64,000 nt of DNA, taken from contig CAWGXZ010000003.1 of NCBI GenBank assembly GCA_963826695.1, positions 186,001-250,000 on the forward strand, given 5' to 3'. The DNA is from CAWGXZ01 sp963826695. Its GTDB lineage: Bacteria; Pseudomonadota; Gammaproteobacteria; Burkholderiales; Burkholderiaceae_C. The position numbers were made by a program, and so were the translations under genes. The notes under the pieces were generated by a model. That model did no database searches, was not told the DNA's origin, and worked only from the letters and a program-made list of their open reading frames with translations. Shown in pieces: positions 17,100 through 24,537 of the stretch; the stretch's first letter is position 1; each line of letters starts with the position of its first letter.

Positions 17100-18182
17100 T
17101 CACGCCACCTTCTCTGCAGGAAGCACAGCAGGCCGCACCGGCCGCCGAAGCCGCTGCCAGACTGCAGCCCAGTCCACCCCCCGCAACGACTCGCTCGCGA
17201 GAATCAACACGAACGCGATCCCCTGCAGCACCTGCACCGATGCATCCGGCAGATCGAGCCGCCGCTGCAGCAGGCTGCCCGCGGCGCCGAAGCCGCCGAA
17301 CAGGATCGCGACCGGGATGATCGCCAGCGGCTTGTGCCGGGCGATGAACGAGACCAGGATGCCGGCATAGCCGTAGCCGGCGATCAGCGAGGCGTTGGCG
17401 TTGCCGTGCACCGCCGCCACCTCGACCGCACCCGCCAATCCGGCGCAGCCGCCGCCGAGCGCACACGCCATCAGCACCAGCCGGTTCGCCGGCAGGCCGA
17501 CCAGTTGCGCGGTGCGCAGGTTGCCGCCGACGACGCGCAGCGAGAAGCCGCGCGCGGTGTAGGCCAGCCACAGACCCAGGCCGAGACAGGCGAGCGCGCC
17601 GAGCACCAGCCCCCAATGGACGTCGGAGCCGCCGATGCCGCCGATGCGCAGCCCGTCGGCCAGCGAGCGGGTCGACGGCTTGTTCAGCGTCGCCGGGTCG
17701 CGCAGCGGGCCTTCGACGATCTGCTTGAAGAGCGCGATCGCGGTGTAGGCGAGCAGCAGGCTGCTGATGGTTTCGTTGACGCCGCGGTACTGGCGCAGCG
17801 CGCCGGCGAGCGCAATCCAGGCGCCGCCGGCGATGGCGCCGAACAGGCACAGCACGGCGGTGCCGAAGCCGTTCGCCGGCAGTCCGATGGCGTACGGCAG
17901 GGCGGCCGCGGCCAGCCCGCCCAGCACCAGCGCGCCTTCGCCGCCGATGATGATCAGCCCGGCTCGCGCCGGGAGGGCGACGCAGAGTGCGGTCAGCATC
18001 AGCGGCGCGGCGCGCTGCAGCGTGTTCTGCCACGAGAACCAGTCGCCGAAGGCGCCCTTGAAGAGCAGCAGCCAGGTCTCTGTCGGACTGACGCCGCTGA
18101 AGCTGACGAAGACACCGAACAGCAGCAGCGCGGCAATCAGCGCGGCCACCGGCAGGGCGGCCTCGGCAATGGCGCTGCGCAT
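17100..18182 (-). CDS. ABC transporter permease, first subunit (BMP-type importer)
   Basis: 360 residues, highly hydrophobic with about nine membrane segments (AALPVAALIAALLLFGVFVS, LMLTALCVALPARAGLIIIG, WGLVLGALACLGLGLWLAYT). The conserved cytoplasmic loop RGFSLRVVGGNLRTAQLVG and the motif YRGVNETISSLLLAY are typical of the RbsC/YufP permease family that works with BMP lipoproteins. It lies 40 bp downstream of the binding-protein gene and is the second gene of the operon. Confidence 0.92.
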   Translation of the reverse strand: MRSAIAEAALPVAALIAALLLFGVFVSFSGVSPTETWLLLFKGAFGDWFSWQNTLQRAAPLMLTALCVALPARAGLIIIGGEGALVLGGLAAAALPYAIGLPANGFGTAVLCLFGAIAGGAWIALAGALRQYRGVNETISSLLLAYTAIALFKQIVEGPLRDPATLNKPSTRSLADGLRIGGIGGSDVHWGLVLGALACLGLGLWLAYTARGFSLRVVGGNLRTAQLVGLPANRLVLMACALGGGCAGLAGAVEVAAVHGNANASLIAGYGYAGILVSFIARHKPLAIIPVAILFGGFGAAGSLLQRRLDLPDASVQVLQGIAFVLILASESLRGVDWAAVWQRLRRPVRPAVLPAEKVA

Positions 18183-18222
18183 CAGGACGCTGCCGGACGT
18201 GGACCGTTCATTGCGGACGCCC

Positions 18223-19344
18223 TCACACCGACCCGATCACCCCTTCGACCAGGTAGTTCATCTTCTCGAGTTCGAGATCGGTCTGCTTCAGCGCCTTGCC
18301 GGCCGGGATGACGACCTTGCCGGTGTTGTCCTTCTGGCCGCCCTGGAAGATGTCGAACTGGCCGGCCATCATCCGCGCCTTGATCGCGTCGGCCTTGGTC
18401 TTGGCCGCGGCGCTGACCGCCGGCCCGTAAGCCGACATCCGCACGTAGCCGTCCTTCAGCCCGCCGCGCAGGAAGTTGGGATGCGGCTTGCCGGCCAGCG
18501 CCGCGTCGATGGTCGTCTTGTAGACCGTCGACCAGTTCCACTCGGCGCCGGTGAGATAGGCCTGCGGCGCCAGCTTGGCCTGGCTGGCGTGGTAGCCGCA
18601 GACCATCTTGCCGCGCTTGGCGGCGGTCTCGACGACGACCTTCGGGCCGTCGACGTGCATGGTGAAGACGTCGATGCCCTGGTCGGCCAGGCTGTTGGTG
18701 GCCTCGGCTTCCTTGACCGGCATCGACCATTCGCCGGTGAAGATCACCGTGGTCGTGATCGCCGGGTCGACCGATCGCGCACCGAGCGTGAAGGCGTTGA
18801 TGTTGCGCAGCACCTGCGGGATCGGCTTGGCGGCGACGAAGCCGATCTTCTTGCTCTTGCTCATGTGGCCGGCGACGACGCCGTTGAGGTACTGGCACTC
18901 GTCGATGTAGCCGAAATAGCTGCCGGTGTTCTTCGGGTGCTTGCCTTCGGTCCACAGGCCGCCGCAGTGCGAGAAGCGCACGTCGGGATGCTTCGGCGCA
19001 ACGGCCAGGATGTGCGGGTCGAAGTAGCCGAACGAGGTCGGGAACAGCAGCTTGGCGCCGTCCTGGACGATCATCCCGGTCATCGTCTTCTGCACCGCGG
19101 TGGTCTCGGGGACGTTCTCCTCCTCGACGACCTTGATGCCGGGCATCTTCTTCAGCTCGGCCGCGGCCTGGGCCTGCGCCTGGTTGTAGCCGAAGTCGTC
19201 TTTCGGACCGACGTAGATCACGCCGACGGTGAGCTTGGTCTGCGCTTGCGCTTGACGCAGCGCCCACGGCGAAAGCGTGGCGAGCGTCGCTGCGGAGAGC
19301 TGGCCGAGCGCACGGCGGCGCGAGGTGTCGGTCGGGTGCGTCAT
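18223..19344 (-). CDS. BMP family ABC transporter substrate-binding protein
   Basis: 373 residues. The N-terminus has a twin-arginine-like signal (TSRRRALGQLSAATLATL) with cleavage after QAQA. The mature part starts KLTVGVIYVGPKDDFGYN, the usual BMP/Med opening, and includes FPTSFGYFDPH and IPAGKALKQTDLELEKMNYL. First gene of the minus-strand operon with two permeases, formamidase, biuret-hydrolase-like enzyme, ATPase and a second hydrolase. A sigma-54 type promoter lies 83-97 bp upstream of the ATG, and an RBS (AAGGAAA) precedes it. Substrate probably a ureido or amide compound; this is inferred from neighbours, since BMP proteins usually bind nucleosides. Confidence 0.9.
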   Translation of the reverse strand: MTHPTDTSRRRALGQLSAATLATLSPWALRQAQAQTKLTVGVIYVGPKDDFGYNQAQAQAAAELKKMPGIKVVEEENVPETTAVQKTMTGMIVQDGAKLLFPTSFGYFDPHILAVAPKHPDVRFSHCGGLWTEGKHPKNTGSYFGYIDECQYLNGVVAGHMSKSKKIGFVAAKPIPQVLRNINAFTLGARSVDPAITTTVIFTGEWSMPVKEAEATNSLADQGIDVFTMHVDGPKVVVETAAKRGKMVCGYHASQAKLAPQAYLTGAEWNWSTVYKTTIDAALAGKPHPNFLRGGLKDGYVRMSAYGPAVSAAAKTKADAIKARMMAGQFDIFQGGQKDNTGKVVIPAGKALKQTDLELEKMNYLVEGVIGSV

Positions 19345-19426
19345 GCGGGATTTCCTTCGTGCATTCCAGGGATCCGCCGGCGCCGAACCGGTTTGGTGCG
19401 ACGGACGGTGTTCGACGCGGAATTCC

Positions 19427-19441
19427 GCAAGAGCTGTGCCA
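19427..19441 (-). promoter_or_regulatory. Sigma-54 (RpoN) -24/-12 promoter of the BMP transporter-amidase operon
   Basis: On the minus strand the sequence reads TGGCAC-AGCTC-TTGC, a full match to the TGGCAC-N5-TTGC consensus with correct spacing. It would place the transcription start near 19415 and a leader of about 70 nt before the ATG at 19344. RpoN promoters in ureido-nitrogen operons usually depend on NtrC, which implies induction under nitrogen limitation. Confidence 0.8.
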
Positions 19442-19520
19442 CGCGGCCAATCGTCTGCGCGAGATCGAGGGCATCTGAAGCTGCAGCGCGCGCCTCGCTG
19501 CGGGTCACTCAGGAGCAGAC

Positions 19521-19682
19521 ATGGAACACGTCATTCAGTTGCGCATCGAGAAGCTGCCCGAGGGCGTGTACCTCGCCACCAGTGAAGAGGTCCAGGGCCT
19601 GGTAGCGCAAGGAAGAACGATCCAGGAAACGATCGAGATTGCGCGAGACGTGGCGAAAAAGCTGATCGAGGCGCAGCCCTGA
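19521..19682 (+). CDS. Small HicB-like (DUF1902-type) protein, orphan
   Basis: 53 residues: MEHVIQLRIEKLPEGVYLAT, then EVQGLVAQGRTIQETIEIAR and DVAKKLIEAQP. This is the truncated ferredoxin-like fold of HicB-family antitoxins (beta-strand, PEGGYVA-like turn, then a helix that would bind the toxin). An RBS (CAGGAGCAG) sits 5-6 bases upstream. No HicA-type toxin (dsRBD-like, with GSH motif) lies on either side, so it is solitary. It reads away from the BMP operon promoter. Confidence 0.65.
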   Translation: MEHVIQLRIEKLPEGVYLATSEEVQGLVAQGRTIQETIEIARDVAKKLIEAQP

Positions 19683-19706
19683 GACAACGCGGGTGTGAGT
19701 CGGCGG

Positions 19707-20087
19707 TCAGTCGATCAGGCTCACATGCGCCGCGACGACCTGCCAGCCGTCGGCGAAGCGCACCCAGGTCTGGCTCTGCCGGCCGAGCCTGGCACTGCCT
19801 TCGCGCTGGAACTCGGTCATGGCGGTGGCGAAGTCGCGGCCGTAGGTGGTGATGACCGTGCCGGCGATCGTTCGTGCGAGTCCGGTTGCCGGCCGCGCAA
19901 TGCGGAAGGCGCGGATGGCCTCGATGCCGACCAGGTTCTCGCCGGCGCCGTAGCGCACCGTCGACGGTGAGTCCCAGAACAGCTCGTCGAGGATGTCGAC
20001 GCGGTTGTTGACCAGCGCGTCTTCATAGCGTGCGAACACGGCCTGCATCTCGGCGAGCACGTCGGGGAGGTTGATTTCAGGCGGCAT
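19707..20087 (-). CDS. atzH: AtzH-like protein (1,3-dicarboxyurea-processing, SnoaL/NTF2 fold)
   Basis: 126 residues of the DUF3225/AtzH/HpxZ family: EINLPDVLAEMQAVFARYE, DELFWDSPSTVRYGAGENL, and QTWVRFADGWQVVAAHVSL at the C-terminus. AtzH of the cyanurate pathway acts on the 1,3-dicarboxyurea made by AtzE; HpxZ is the homologue in oxalurate breakdown. The gene overlaps the 3' end of atzE by 11 bases and is last in the operon. The adjacent AtzG and AtzE make the AtzH assignment more likely than HpxZ. Confidence 0.88.
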   Translation of the reverse strand: MPPEINLPDVLAEMQAVFARYEDALVNNRVDILDELFWDSPSTVRYGAGENLVGIEAIRAFRIARPATGLARTIAGTVITTYGRDFATAMTEFQREGSARLGRQSQTWVRFADGWQVVAAHVSLID

Positions 20088-21515
20088 GGGTTTCCAGGTC
20101 GGCGACCGGCGCGTGCACCACGCCGGCGAGTTGCAGCTGGTGCGCGACGCGCAGCACGAGGTCCTCGCGCCAGGGCGCGGCGATCAGCTGCACGCCGATC
20201 GGCAAGGCGGCATCGCAGCCCCACACCGGCACGCAGGCGACCGGCAGGCCGATGCAGCGAGATCGGCTGCGTCAGCAGGCCGAGGCTCGGCCGCGTCGGC
20301 ACGCGCTGGCCGTTCGAGTTCCATCCACTCGCTGCCGAGCGGCGTGGCGACGCACGGTGTGGCCGGCGCGATCAGCACGTCGACGTCGCGCAGCAGCTCG
20401 GCTGCGCGCAGCGCGAACCAGCGGCGCATGCGCTGCGCCTGCACCACCCACGCGGCCGGAAGCAGGGCGCCGGCAAGGAAGCGGTCGCGCGACAGCGGCT
20501 CGAAGTCGGCGGCGCGGCGGCGCAGGTTCGGCAGGTGCAGCGCCGCCGCCCTCGGCGTTGGTGATCAGGAAGGCCGCGGCGCGGGCGCGGGCCACCTCCG
20601 GCAGCTCGACCGCGCGCCGCACGCCGAGCGCTCGCGCGACGTGCGCGACGGCGGCGCGCGCCTCCGGGCCGCGCGTTGGCCTGGAAGTAGCCGCCGAGCA
20701 CGGCCGATGCGCAAGCCGTCGCTGCCGCGCGCCGAGCGTCGCCGCGGTCGGCTCGACCGGGCGCGCGACGCAGGCGGGGTCGCCGCGCGTCGGCGCCCTG
20801 CATCGCGTCGTAGCTCAGCGCCAGGTCGCGCGCGCGTGCGCGCGAACGGGCCCAGGTGGTCGAGGCTGGCGACGAACGGATAGGTGCCGTTGCGCGGCAG
20901 CCGGCCGAAGGTCGGCTTCAGGCCGAACACGCCGCACAGCGACGACGGCACGCGGATCGAGCCGTTGGTGTCCGAGCCGAGCGTCGATCGGCACCTGCCC
21001 GGCGGCGACCGCCGCGCCCGAGCCGCCCGACGAGCCGCCGGCGATGCGCGTCAGGTCGTGCGGGTTGTGCGTCGCGCCGACATGGGCAGTTCTCGGTGGT
21101 GAAGCCGTAGGCGTACTCGTCCATGTTGAGCGCGCCGACCAGCACCGCGCCGGCGGCTTCCATGCGCTGCACCAGCAGCGCGTCGGCGGCGGCGGGCGGT
21201 GCGTCGCGCTCGATCTTCGAGCCGGCGAGCGTGGCCAGGCCCTCGATGTCGAACAGGTTCTTGACCGCGAACGGCACGCCGAGCAGCGGCAGCGCGGCCG
21301 TCGCCGCATCGCCGGCGGCCAGCGCCGCATCGAGGCGCGCGGCCCGCGCCAGCGCGCGCTCGGCGGTCACGCGGTGAAGGCGTTGACGCGGCCGTCGGTC
21401 GCGGCGATGCGGGCGAGGCTCGACCGCACCAGCGCCCCGGCGGTGGTCGCGCCGCTGCGCACGGCGGCAGCCATCGCCGCGGCGCCCTGGTCGGCGAAGC
21501 GGCGCCGCCGCTCAC
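20077..21515 (-). CDS. atzE: AtzE-like amidase (1-carboxybiuret hydrolase), many frameshifts
   Basis: Amidase-signature enzyme, ~470 residues when frames are joined. Blocks in order: AAVRSGATTAGALVRSSLAR, LGVPFAVKNLFDIEGLATL (catalytic Lys), ALNMDEYAYGFTTEN, IAGGSSGGSGAAVAAGQVP (Ser-cisSer-Ser region), VPSSLCGVFGLKPTFGRLPR, YPFVASLDHLGPFA, and near the end VVQAQRMRRWFALRAAELLR. At least ten one-base indels (for example near 20257, 20315, 20544, 20703, 20784, 20984, 21088) break the frame, yet no substitution stop is seen. It probably starts at the GTG overlapping the atzG stop. AtzE converts 1-carboxybiuret to 1,3-dicarboxyurea and needs AtzG. Confidence 0.85.
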
Positions 21516-21727
21516 CGTGCCGAGGGCCCCGGCTCGATCGGGATGAAGACCTCGGCCGGCTCGTCGTGCGTTGCCAGCGGCATGCCGTTCAGCAGCTCGG
21601 CGAGACCCGCCGCCAGCGCGAAGTAGCGCAGCACGCCGGGGCGGTGTTCGGCCGCGAGCGGCAGGCCGAGCAGCGCCGCCGTGGCGTCGACGTAGGCCTC
21701 GATCTGTCGCGCGTCGCCGAGGCTCAC
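21512..21727 (-). CDS. atzG: AtzG-like small subunit (DUF4089) of 1-carboxybiuret hydrolase
   Basis: 71 residues from a GTG start: SLGDARQIEAYVDATAALLG, LPLAAEHRPGVLRYFALAAG and a C-terminal PAEVFIPIEPGPSAR. Length, helical pattern and the closing FxPxxP-type tail match AtzG, a GatC-like partner that stabilises AtzE. The GTG overlaps the stop of the upstream ATPase gene, and the stop overlaps the likely GTG of atzE, so the three are coupled. It is one of the few undamaged genes in this indel-rich stretch. Confidence 0.88.
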   Translation of the reverse strand: MSLGDARQIEAYVDATAALLGLPLAAEHRPGVLRYFALAAGLAELLNGMPLATHDEPAEVFIPIEPGPSAR

Positions 21728-22554
21728 CGCCGCACCTCGCGCTGGAAGATCTCCAGGCTGAGCTTCTTGGTGGCGATGAAGCTCGGCTCGGACAGCGTGT
21801 CGACGGTGCGCGGCCGCGCATCGTCGTACGTGCAGGATCTCGGCGACCCGCGTCGGCCGCTTGGTCAGCAGCAGCACCTGGTCGGCCAGGTAGACCGCTT
21901 CCTCCAGGTCGTGCGAGACCAGCAGCATGGTGGTGCCGGTCTGCATGAACACCTCCTGCAGCTTCTCGCGGATGAAGAGCGTCATCTCGAAGTCGAGCGC
22001 CGAGAACGGCTCGTCGAGGAACAGCACCTCGGGGTTCGGCGCCAGCGCGCGCATGATCGACGCCGTCTGCTGCTGGCCGCCCGACAGCTCGTACGGGTAG
22101 CGCTTCAGGTCGAACTTGACGTCGAACGACGCCACCAGCTCCTCCATGCGCCGGTCGACCTCGGCCTTCGACGCGCCCTTCGAGCTTCAGCGGATAGGCG
22201 ATGTTGTCGATGGTGCGCATCCACGGGAACAGCGCCTCGCGGTAGTTCTGGAAGACGTAGCCGATCTTGGTGTCGCGCCAGCGACTTGCCGTCGAACAGG
22301 ATCTGCCCGGCGTCGATCGGGACCAGCCCGGCGATCATGTTGATCAGCGTCGACTTGCCGCAGCCGTTCGGCCCGAACACCGAGACGATCTTGTGCTTCG
22401 GGATGTCGAGGTCGAAGTTCTCGTACAGCGGCCAGCCGGCGAAGTACTTGGTCAGGCCGCGGATGGTGATGTGCGTGCCGGCGCGGGCCGGGCACGAACG
22501 GCGGCGCCAGCGGCACGTCGGCGCAACGATCGGGCATTCAGCGACCGCGCTCAT
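21724..22554 (-). CDS. ABC transporter ATP-binding protein (SsuB/TauB type), frameshifted
   Basis: About 270 residues when joined. Walker A FGPNGCGKST, Q-loop IGYVFQNYREALFPW, signature YELSGGQQQTASIMRAL, Walker B VLFLDEPFSALDFEM, then LLVSHDLEEAVYLADQVLLL: the nitrate/sulfonate/taurine subfamily. Indels near 21829, 22182, 22283 and two near the N-terminus (22,480-22,530). It overlaps atzG at the 3' end (GTGA) and the permease at the 5' end (ATGA). In an operon with atzF and atzGEH, its cargo is probably biuret, carboxybiuret or a related compound. Confidence 0.85.
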
Positions 22555-23447
22555 CTTCCGCTCCAGTGCACGATGCGTCGCTCGAGCGACGAGGAACAGG
22601 ATGTTGAGCGCATAGCCGAGCGCGCCGGCGGCGAGGATCGAGGCGTACATGCTCTTGCACGTTCATCACCTGCTGCGAGTCGATGATGCGGTGGCCGAGG
22701 CCGTTGTCCGAGCCGATGAACATCTCGGCGACGATGACGATCACCAGCGCCATCGAGACCGCCGAGCGCAGGCCGACGAAGGTCGGCTGCAGGCTCTCCC
22801 AGACCAGCACGTCCTTGAAGATCTGCCAGCGCGACGCGCCCATCACCGCGCGCCGCCATGACCCGCTGCTTGCGCGCGTTGATCACGCCGTAGGCGCTGT
22901 TGAAGAGCACGATCAGGAACGCGCCGAAGGCGGCGATCGCCACCTTGTTGATGTCGGAGACGCCGAAGATCAGCAGGAACAGCGGGATCAGCGCCGACGA
23001 CGGCGTCGAGCGGAAGAAGTCGATCAGGAACTCGACGCTGCGGTACGCGCGTCTCGTTGCTGCCGAGCAGCACGCCGAGCGGCACGCCGATCACCGCGGC
23101 GATCAGGAAGGCCTCGAGCGTGCGCCACACGGTGACGGCGAAGTCGATGCAGCAGCGGGCCGCCGGCGAGGCCGGTGACCAGCGCGCCGCAGCGTGGCCG
23201 AGCGGCGACGGCAGCAGGATCGGCTTGATGCAGCCCGAGGCGCACCACCAGGTCCCAGACGATGAACAGCACCAGCGGGCCGATCACCGGCAGCAGGCGT
23301 CCGCTGTCGAAGCGCCTGGCCGGCTTGGCGACGCAGCGGCCGGGCCGGCAGCGCCTGCACGGGCAGCACCGGCGGCGGCGACGCCGCGGTGCCGGCGAGG
23401 GCCGCGGCAGGCGCTCGGCCGCAGCTCGAAGTGGCGGTCGGCGTCAT
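22551..23447 (-). CDS. ABC transporter permease (SsuC/TauC type), frameshifted
   Basis: Pieces in several frames rebuild a ~290-residue binding-protein-dependent permease: GPLVLFIVWDLVVRLG, VEFLIDFFRSTPSSALIPLF (family EAA-loop neighbourhood), AAFGAFLIVLFNSAYGVINA, MMGASRWQIFKDVLVWESL, SAVSMALVIVIVAEMFIGSD and a C-terminal LERRIVHWSGR. Several one-base insertions (for example near 22660, 22857, 23047) interrupt it, with no stop substitutions. ATGA overlap with the ATPase; starts two bases after the stop of the binding-protein gene. Confidence 0.82.
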
Positions 23448-23449
23448 GG

Positions 23450-24477
23450 TCAGCCCTTGTAGAGCATCGAGCTCGACGATCAGCGCGCGACGCGAAGATG
23501 CCCTTGTCGGAGAACAGGTCGAAGAACTTCTGGAAGTGGGCGACGTCGGCTCGGCGTGAACTCGTTGTAGAGCATGTAGGCGGCGAGCGGCACCTCGGCC
23601 GTCAGCGGCCCTTCGATGGCGGTGTAGCCCTTCATGTACTGGCGCGCCTCGGCCGGGCTTGCTGCGCACGAGCTCGATGCCCTTGGCGTAGGCGGCGATG
23701 AACTTCTTCGCCTCGGCCGGGTGCTTCTTGATGAAGCCGAGGTCAGCGACGCCGAGCCGCCGATGCCACGGCGCCATCGGGTCGCCGAGGATGTACTTGG
23801 CGATCACGCCGGCTTCGAGCACGCGCGTGGTGCCGTTCATGCGGCCGATGGTGCCGGTCGGCTCGAGCGTGTAGCAGGCGTCGAGCTGCGCCGGCGGCGA
23901 GCGCGGCGACGTGCTGGCCGATCGGCAGCTCGACCACCGTCGCGCCGGTGGCGCCGGCGCGCTCGAGCACCGTCTTGGCGAGGGTCACGTTCTGGATGCC
24001 GGGACCCGAGCGCGACGCGCTTGCCTTTCAGGTCGGCGATCGTCTTGACCGGGCTGGCGGTCGGGGACGATGAACTCGTCGAGCACGTTCTTCGCGTTGC
24101 TCGGGTTGGTGGCGAAGATCTTGAAGGTGCCCGGCTGCGCGATCTCGCCGATCGCGAGGTTGGCCGAGCCGGTGCCGTTGGCGGTGCCGTCGGAGCGGCC
24201 GGCGAGCATCGCTTCCATGACCTGCTGCGCGCCGGCGAACTTGCTGCGCTTCGACGTCGAGGCCGGCTTCCTTGAAGTAGCCCATCTCGATCGCGGCGAA
24301 GAACGGCAGCCCGGCGGCGATCGGCCAGTAGCCGATGCGGATCTTCGGCGTGGGCTGCGCCAGGACGAGCGCGGGTGCACCGATGGCCGCGAGCGCGGCG
24401 CCCGATGCAGCGCCGGCGATCAGCCGCCGCCGGGTGGTCTCGGCGGCGTCGGCGGGCGGAAGGGGGCGTGATGTCAT
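23450..24477 (-). CDS. ABC transporter substrate-binding protein (NMT1/TauA type), frameshifted
   Basis: Starts MTSRPLPPADAAETTRRRLI with a twin-arginine-like signal ending at about VLAQP. The mature part opens KIRIGYWPIAAGLPFFAAIE and MGYFKEAGLDVE, typical of nitrate/taurine/riboflavin-precursor binding proteins, and later gives GRSDGTANGTGSANLAIGEI. It ends MLYKG at 23450. Multiple indels lie between 23,480 and 24,250. Second gene of the operon behind atzF; periplasmic ligand capture is its expected role. Confidence 0.82.
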
Positions 24478-24537
24478 GGCGGACTCCGTTGAAGCGAGAA
24501 AGGGGAATTTCACGAGCGCACCGCGCCCGGCCCGGTG

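Noticed and set aside
16600..17100. Small genes in the permease-permease gap
   Set aside because: The frames coincide with the repeat hairpins and match the spurious ORFs such intergenic repeats produce.
13927..18033. Single 1368-codon minus-strand frame
   Set aside because: It fuses a real hydrolase frame with shadow frames of formamidase and two permeases; real starts, overlaps and family lengths show separate genes.
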